NCBI GenBank assembly: GCA_002005505.1
Contig: KV908524.1
Span: 97,532-107,531 of the forward strand
DNA length: 10,000 nt
Reading direction: 5' to 3'
Source of the DNA: Botryococcus braunii
Lineage: Eukaryota; Chlorophyta; Trebouxiophyceae
In this document: positions 6,782-10,000 of the stretch, piece after piece
Numbering within the stretch: the stretch's first letter is position 1
How the letters are laid out: the number at the start of each line of letters is the position of its first letter
Notes under the pieces: generated by a model
Databases searched by the model: none
Told to the model about the DNA's origin: nothing
The model's input: the letters and a program-made list of their open reading frames with translations, nothing else
Position numbers and translations under genes: made by a program

Positions 6782-7332
6782 GTACACGTGTACGCCATAA
6801 CAAGTACCTTGGGACACGTGCTTCAAAACATTGGAGCATATGCTTCAATACTGCACGTGTTTACACCGCCTACACTTATAAGTTGAATTCCAGCTTCGAA
6901 GCACGTTGACATACAGGCGCACTTAGAACTACTGCAGTGGAACTGCGCATGCAGCTGTCGCACACGTGCTTCACTACTGTGCACATGTGTCAATGATTGA
7001 AATAGCGCACTGTATCCTGCTTTATGGGCACCCTGAGACGATGCAAGCTGGCATCCCGCACGTGTAAGACACATAGAAGCTGCTACATACTGCACATGCG
7101 CCCCACATGTGCCCCCACTGCCACCCTCCGGGTGAACTGCTGCATTGTCAAGTCCCCTCAAAAAGTCAATTCAAAGGCCAAAAAGAGTTACAGGAGTTCT
7201 GTCTAACATCCCGCTGTTTAAACAAATTCGTGTATGCGGAGCGTAGTGTACTGTGTAGCGTACTGCTCCATTCATAAACCACCAAAACTGCATGCATCTC
7301 TTCGCTCAAAACTCCGTAGCTACCATCACGTG
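6782..7332. repeat. Cluster of CACGTG palindromes in decayed repeats
   Basis: CACGTG occurs at 6785, 6815, 6854, 6963, 7059 and 7327. The first lies within a 12-bp palindrome GTACACGTGTAC (6782-6793). Surrounding words such as ACGTGCTTCA and TACTGCACRTG recur at irregular distances (for example near 6848, 6973 and 7088), so the stretch may be an old, diverged tandem repeat. No gene is recognised here. Confidence 0.6.
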
Positions 7333-7489
7333 CTTATATATAATGTTTGCAAACCCCGTAACTAGGCGTTACCCCCCCCCCCTGGGGGAGGGATCGAGGA
7401 ACGGTTCCTTACAGGACATGCAAAGCCCCCCCCCCCCATCCCCGGAGGCCCAACTTCCAAAATAGTCTCAGACAGGCATCAGATCGCTA

Positions 7490-7740
7490 TGCCTGCTCAT
7501 TAGCATGTGTGTGTGCCTGCTCATAGCACGTGATGCCAGCTCGTCAGCATGTCATACCTGCTCCTCGGCACCTGATGCCCACTCCCTACCTAGCTTTAGC
7601 CCGTCATGCCTGCTCAGCAGTGCCTGTGTGTCTGCTCATTTGCCCATGATCATGATGCCTGCTCAGTGGTGCCTGTGCGTCCGCTCATTTGCCCATGATG
7701 CCTGCCCATAAGTGACGTCTGCTCACTCACACACGTGCGT
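7490..7740. repeat. Degenerate tandem repeat based on ATGCCTGCTCA
   Basis: Ten or so variants of ATGCCTGCTCA..GTGCCTG recur roughly every 20-26 bp. The clearest pair is a unit of about 43-49 bp starting at 7606 and again at 7655. It lies downstream of the second gene's stop codon. Confidence 0.75.
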
Positions 7741-7939
7741 CCCGCCCATCGTGGCATTCTGGCGCGCTAGCTCCCCCCCCCCCCAAAAAAAACTCCCTCC
7801 CAAATTCGAGTATTCTAATAGATTCACCCCTCGTGACACCTCCAAAAACAAAAAAGAGCAGCGAATTTAGATATTCAGCAGCGTATTCAGGAGCATGGTT
7901 ATGTATTCAGATTCGGACCGCAGACCACTTTTGCCGGCA

Positions 7940-8119
7940 TCATCCAAACGGGCGGAAGCCCTGGAAGATGTTGGGAAGGTTGATCGCAAAGGGCGGGGGG
8001 GCATATTTGGCCTCGACGGTCTCCAAGAATTTGCGAGCCTTCTCTTCCAGTTCGGACGCGTCCTTGACCAAAACCTGTGGCAGGCTTTTGCCCTCCCCCT
8101 GAAGCACCTCCAGCAGGTC
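7940..8119 (-). CDS. Terminal exon of the second gene with stop codon
   Basis: The acceptor GGTTGCAG ends at 8120. The exon encodes 59 residues plus TGA: DLLEVLQGEGKSLPQVLVKD, then a charged helix (ASELEEKARKFLETVEAKY) and a Pro/Phe-rich tail ending FRPFG. Joined to the middle exon it reads VIEK|DLLEVLQ in phase 0. A TGTAA on the coding strand at 7413-7409 would be a candidate polyadenylation signal if the organism is a chlorophyte, though it is about 530 nt downstream. The open plus-strand frames here are antisense shadows. Confidence 0.65.
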   Translation of the reverse strand, partial: DLLEVLQGEGKSLPQVLVKDASELEEKARKFLETVEAKYAPPPFAINLPNIFQGFRPFG

Positions 8120-8355
8120 CTGCAACCACCGTTCGCTACCCTTTTTTATTGACAATCTTTTTTCCCTCGTCATGACATTTGTTTTCCCCAATTTGCAATT
8201 CCCTATCTTTCCATTTTTCTTTTCCAACTTTCACCAATTTTCCATTTCTTTTTTTCTCTCTATTATCTTTCCCAGCTTTTCCACTTTTTCCTTTTCTTTT
8301 ATTTGTTCTCTTTTTTTCCTTCCCCCCTCTTCCAACTTTTTCCTTTCCTTACTTT

Positions 8356-8453
<98 letters not shown>

Positions 8454-8995
8454 GAGACAAACAAAACCAACAACGAAAAAAAACTGCCCCCCCCTCCCCT
8501 TTTCTTTGGGGTAGCGGGGGTGAAGGCTTTTGGATATACATCAGGACTGCGATTTTGTGAATCTTGATTACCCCGGACAATTATGAAGCAGGTTCGGCCC
8601 TCCCACAAACACTGGCAGAGTGCGGCAAGACCAGGAGGCGCACGGGCCCACCTGTGTTCCTAAAGGGTGTTCGGGACCCGCCCCACCTTTTCGATGACGG
8701 TGAAGCCCTTGCCAAACGAGAGGAGGTCACGTTCCAGCTCGCTCTCGATCTGGCGAGCCTCCTTGGCAACGAAGTTCCGCAGCGCCGACAGATCCCCCTC
8801 CGCCTCCTTCTCCACCACTTCCACAACCTTTCCGGCTCCTCTTTCCACCTGCACATCCTCCCCCCCCCTTCAAGATGGCGTTATCCACAACTGTCCCGTG
8901 AACGCGCGTGTTGATGTCCACAGCCTCTTAACACGGGCTGTGCAATCGCTCCTCCCTCCCCCGGCGTGTGCGTGCATGCGTGCGTGCGTGCGCGC

Positions 8996-9060
<65 letters not shown>

Positions 9061-9064
9061 TGTG

Positions 9065-9147
<83 letters not shown>

Positions 9148-9550
9148 CGAGCGAGCGAGCGCGAGAGCGAGAGCGAGAGCGAGAGCGAGAGCGAGAGCGA
9201 GAGCGAGAGCGAGAGCGAGAGGGAGAGGGAGAGGGAGAGGGAGAGGGAGAGGGAGAGGGAGAGGGAGAGGGAGAGGGAGAGGGAGTATGGATAAAGGCTG
9301 AATGCGTTCTGGCTTTCTCTGTGTTAGTTTTATCAGCGAAAAGGCACAGAAACATCATGTTAATGCACACCACAGTCACGCCCTTCCCTCCCTCCCTCCC
9401 TCCCTCCCTCTCTCCCCCCTCTCCCCTCGCCCCTCCCTCTCTCGTGCACTCTCTCCTTAATCCCCCCCACCCACACACCCACAAACGCGCGTGCGCACGC
9501 ACACGCGCACCCCCACACATACCCCCCCCCCCCACACACACACACACACA

Positions 9551-9594
<44 letters not shown>

Positions 9595-9818
9595 TGCACG
9601 CATACACACGCACATGCACGCACATGCACACGCACATGCACGCACGGATGACATCAAAGGAAGAGCAACAATAGCGGGTGGGAAGGGGCACATGCGGGCA
9701 CCTTTTGGATGAGGGGCACAGGCGGGGGATGGGGCCCGCAGGTGTTGTCGGTCACCACAAAGTCAGACCACTTCATGCCAGCTCGCTCCACAGCTGCGGA
9801 CACTTCCGGCACGATTTC
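7940..9818 (-). CDS. 3' part of a multi-exon gene for a charged, helix-rich protein of unknown function
   Basis: Three minus-strand exons join in phase 0 at both junctions: 9818-9702, 8848-8687 and 8119-7940, ending at TGA 7942-7940. The 5' end lies beyond the right edge or was not found. The visible 152 residues are rich in Glu, Lys, Ala, Leu and Val with heptad-like spacing in the middle exon, suggesting amphipathic or coiled-coil helices. They end in a Pro/Phe-containing tail (APPPFAINLPNIFQGF). No signal peptide, membrane segment or catalytic motif is visible in this part. Introns are 853 and 567 nt and consist largely of microsatellites. The last two exons are well supported by protein character; the first is less certain. 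Family unknown. Confidence 0.6.
8150..8358. other. Pyrimidine-rich tract (purine-rich on the gene strand) in the last intron
   Basis: About 200 bases are almost only C and T on the plus strand (TTTTCCTTTTC-like). On the coding strand of the second gene the intron is therefore purine-rich right up to its acceptor, the reverse of the usual arrangement. Confidence 0.7.
8361..8449. repeat. (AC)44 microsatellite
   Basis: An uninterrupted AC dinucleotide run of about 88 bp within the 567-nt intron of the second gene; it reads (GT)n in the transcript. Confidence 0.98.
8687..8848 (-). CDS. Middle exon of the second gene
   Basis: The acceptor GATGTGCAG ends at 8849 and the donor GAAAAG|GTGGGG begins at 8686; 54 codons, phase 0 on both sides. 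The exon begins VERGAGKVVEVVEKEAEGDL and ends GKGFTVIEK. Hydrophobic residues at 3-4 residue spacing and dense Glu/Lys/Arg suggest a long amphipathic helix. The acceptor lacks a pyrimidine tract. Immediately upstream another frame encodes protein-like sequence (8924-8869) that would join in frame if the G run at 8868-8860 had one base fewer. Confidence 0.62.
8965..9286. repeat. Compound microsatellite: TGCG, CG, TG, AG, GAGC, GAGAGC, GAGAGG
   Basis: Blocks follow each other without unique sequence: TGCG/CG alternation (8965-9010), TG (9010-9066, interrupted by GGG at 9056-9058), AG (9069-9144), a GAGC block (9145-9162), GAGAGC x9 (9163-9216) and GAGAGG x11 (9217-9282). Long open frames through it on both strands (8667-9674 plus, 8870-9691 minus) are products of repeat composition. 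It lies in the 853-nt intron of the second gene. Confidence 0.97.
9380..9640. repeat. CCCT repeat, CT-rich tract and (CA)n with CG-rich flanks
   Basis: CCCT x6-7 (about 9383-9410) is followed by CT-rich DNA, an alternating CG/CA stretch (9485-9510), C12 (9522-9533), a CA run to 9590 interrupted once at 9551, and GCACATGCAC-type repeats to 9640. Together with 8965-9286 it makes up most of this intron. Confidence 0.93.
9702..9818 (-). CDS. Upstream exon of the second gene
   Basis: The acceptor GCCTCCCTGCCGCAG ends at 9819 with good pyrimidine content. The exon encodes EIVPEVSAAVERAGMKWSDF, then VVTDNTCGPHPP and onward to LIQK. The chosen donor AAG|GTGCCC at 9701 is phase 0 and resembles the AAG|GTGGGG of the next exon. 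An alternative donor GTG|GTGACC at 9755, also phase 0, would shorten it to 21 codons. Confidence 0.5.
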
Positions 9819-9841
9819 CTGCGGCAGGGAGGCTGCCCTGC

Positions 9842-9990
9842 CCCTCCCACCGACACCATCAAGCCCCTCACCACTCCCCAAAGCCCTGTTAGGCCCCTCA
9901 CCATGCCCCCAGACACCATCAAGCCCCTCACAACTCTTCAAACCCAGTTAGGTCCCTCACGGCTTCCCCAAACCCACTGAGGCGCTGCAC
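9842..9990. repeat. 30-bp minisatellite, most copies with a GTGAGG donor-like motif
   Basis: On the minus strand, unit starts lie at 9990, 9960, 9931, 9901 and 9871. The first reads GTGCAGC; the other four read GTGAGGG, followed by alternating CCTAAC and CTTGATG variants. Paired units give a 60-bp period on the plus strand (GACACCATCAAGCCCCTCAC at 9852 and 9912). It ends just before the acceptor of the 9818 exon. Confidence 0.8.
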
Positions 9991-10000
9991 TGGCCCCTCC

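Noticed and set aside
6823..7161. 112-aa minus open frame
   Set aside because: It lies across decayed CACGTG-type repeats, and no splice or domain evidence supports it.
7773..7792. C12A8 as a retroposon poly(A) tail
   Set aside because: There are no target-site duplications or element body next to it; it fits the homopolymer habit of the region.
8667..9691. The longest open frames in the window (335 aa plus, 273 aa minus)
   Set aside because: They run through (TG)n, (AG)n, GAGAGC/GAGAGG and (CA)n repeats, encode only repeat-derived dipeptides, and overlap the better-supported minus-strand exons of the second gene.

Overview
This looks like nuclear DNA from a eukaryote, most likely an intron-rich, repeat-rich protist or alga. 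Coding sequence occurs only as short minus-strand exons bounded by GT..AG splice sites, with no bacterial-style operons, ribosome binding sites or long ORFs. The introns and intergenic DNA are full of (AC)n, (TG)n, (AG)n and 9-14 nt poly-G/poly-C runs. Several acceptors end in GCAG and several donors begin GTG. That reminds me of chlorophyte green algae (a Dunaliella- or volvocine-like genome), but the placement is an inference and is weak.

Left part (1-4242, minus strand): by joining exons on splice signals, phase and protein character I reconstruct one gene that starts at an ATG at 4242 and runs off the left edge. Nine exons keep a consistent reading frame through every junction. The product begins with a signal peptide and continues as a cysteine-rich, proline/serine-containing protein of at least about 350 residues. 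It has N-glycosylation sequons and a recurring cysteine pattern, so it is a secreted or cell-surface protein of a family I do not recognise.

Middle (4243-7939): no convincing gene. It holds an unusual density of perfect or near-perfect palindromes, a 22-bp minisatellite of about 20 units (4975-5421), a 39-bp-period duplication carrying a palindrome (6320-6393), a cluster of CACGTG palindromes (6782-7332), and a degenerate tandem repeat (7490-7740).

Right part (7940-10000, minus strand): the 3' part of a second gene. Three phase-compatible exons (9818-9702, 8848-8687, 8119-7940) encode a charged, helix-rich protein ending at a TGA. Its introns carry very long compound microsatellites. The upstream flank is a 30-bp minisatellite in which most copies carry a splice-donor-like GTGAGG. 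I do not recognise this protein. Both genes point left and are separated by about 3.7 kb of repeat-rich spacer.

No rRNA, tRNA, CRISPR array or transposase gene was seen. All exon boundaries are manual predictions and have not been tested against transcripts.
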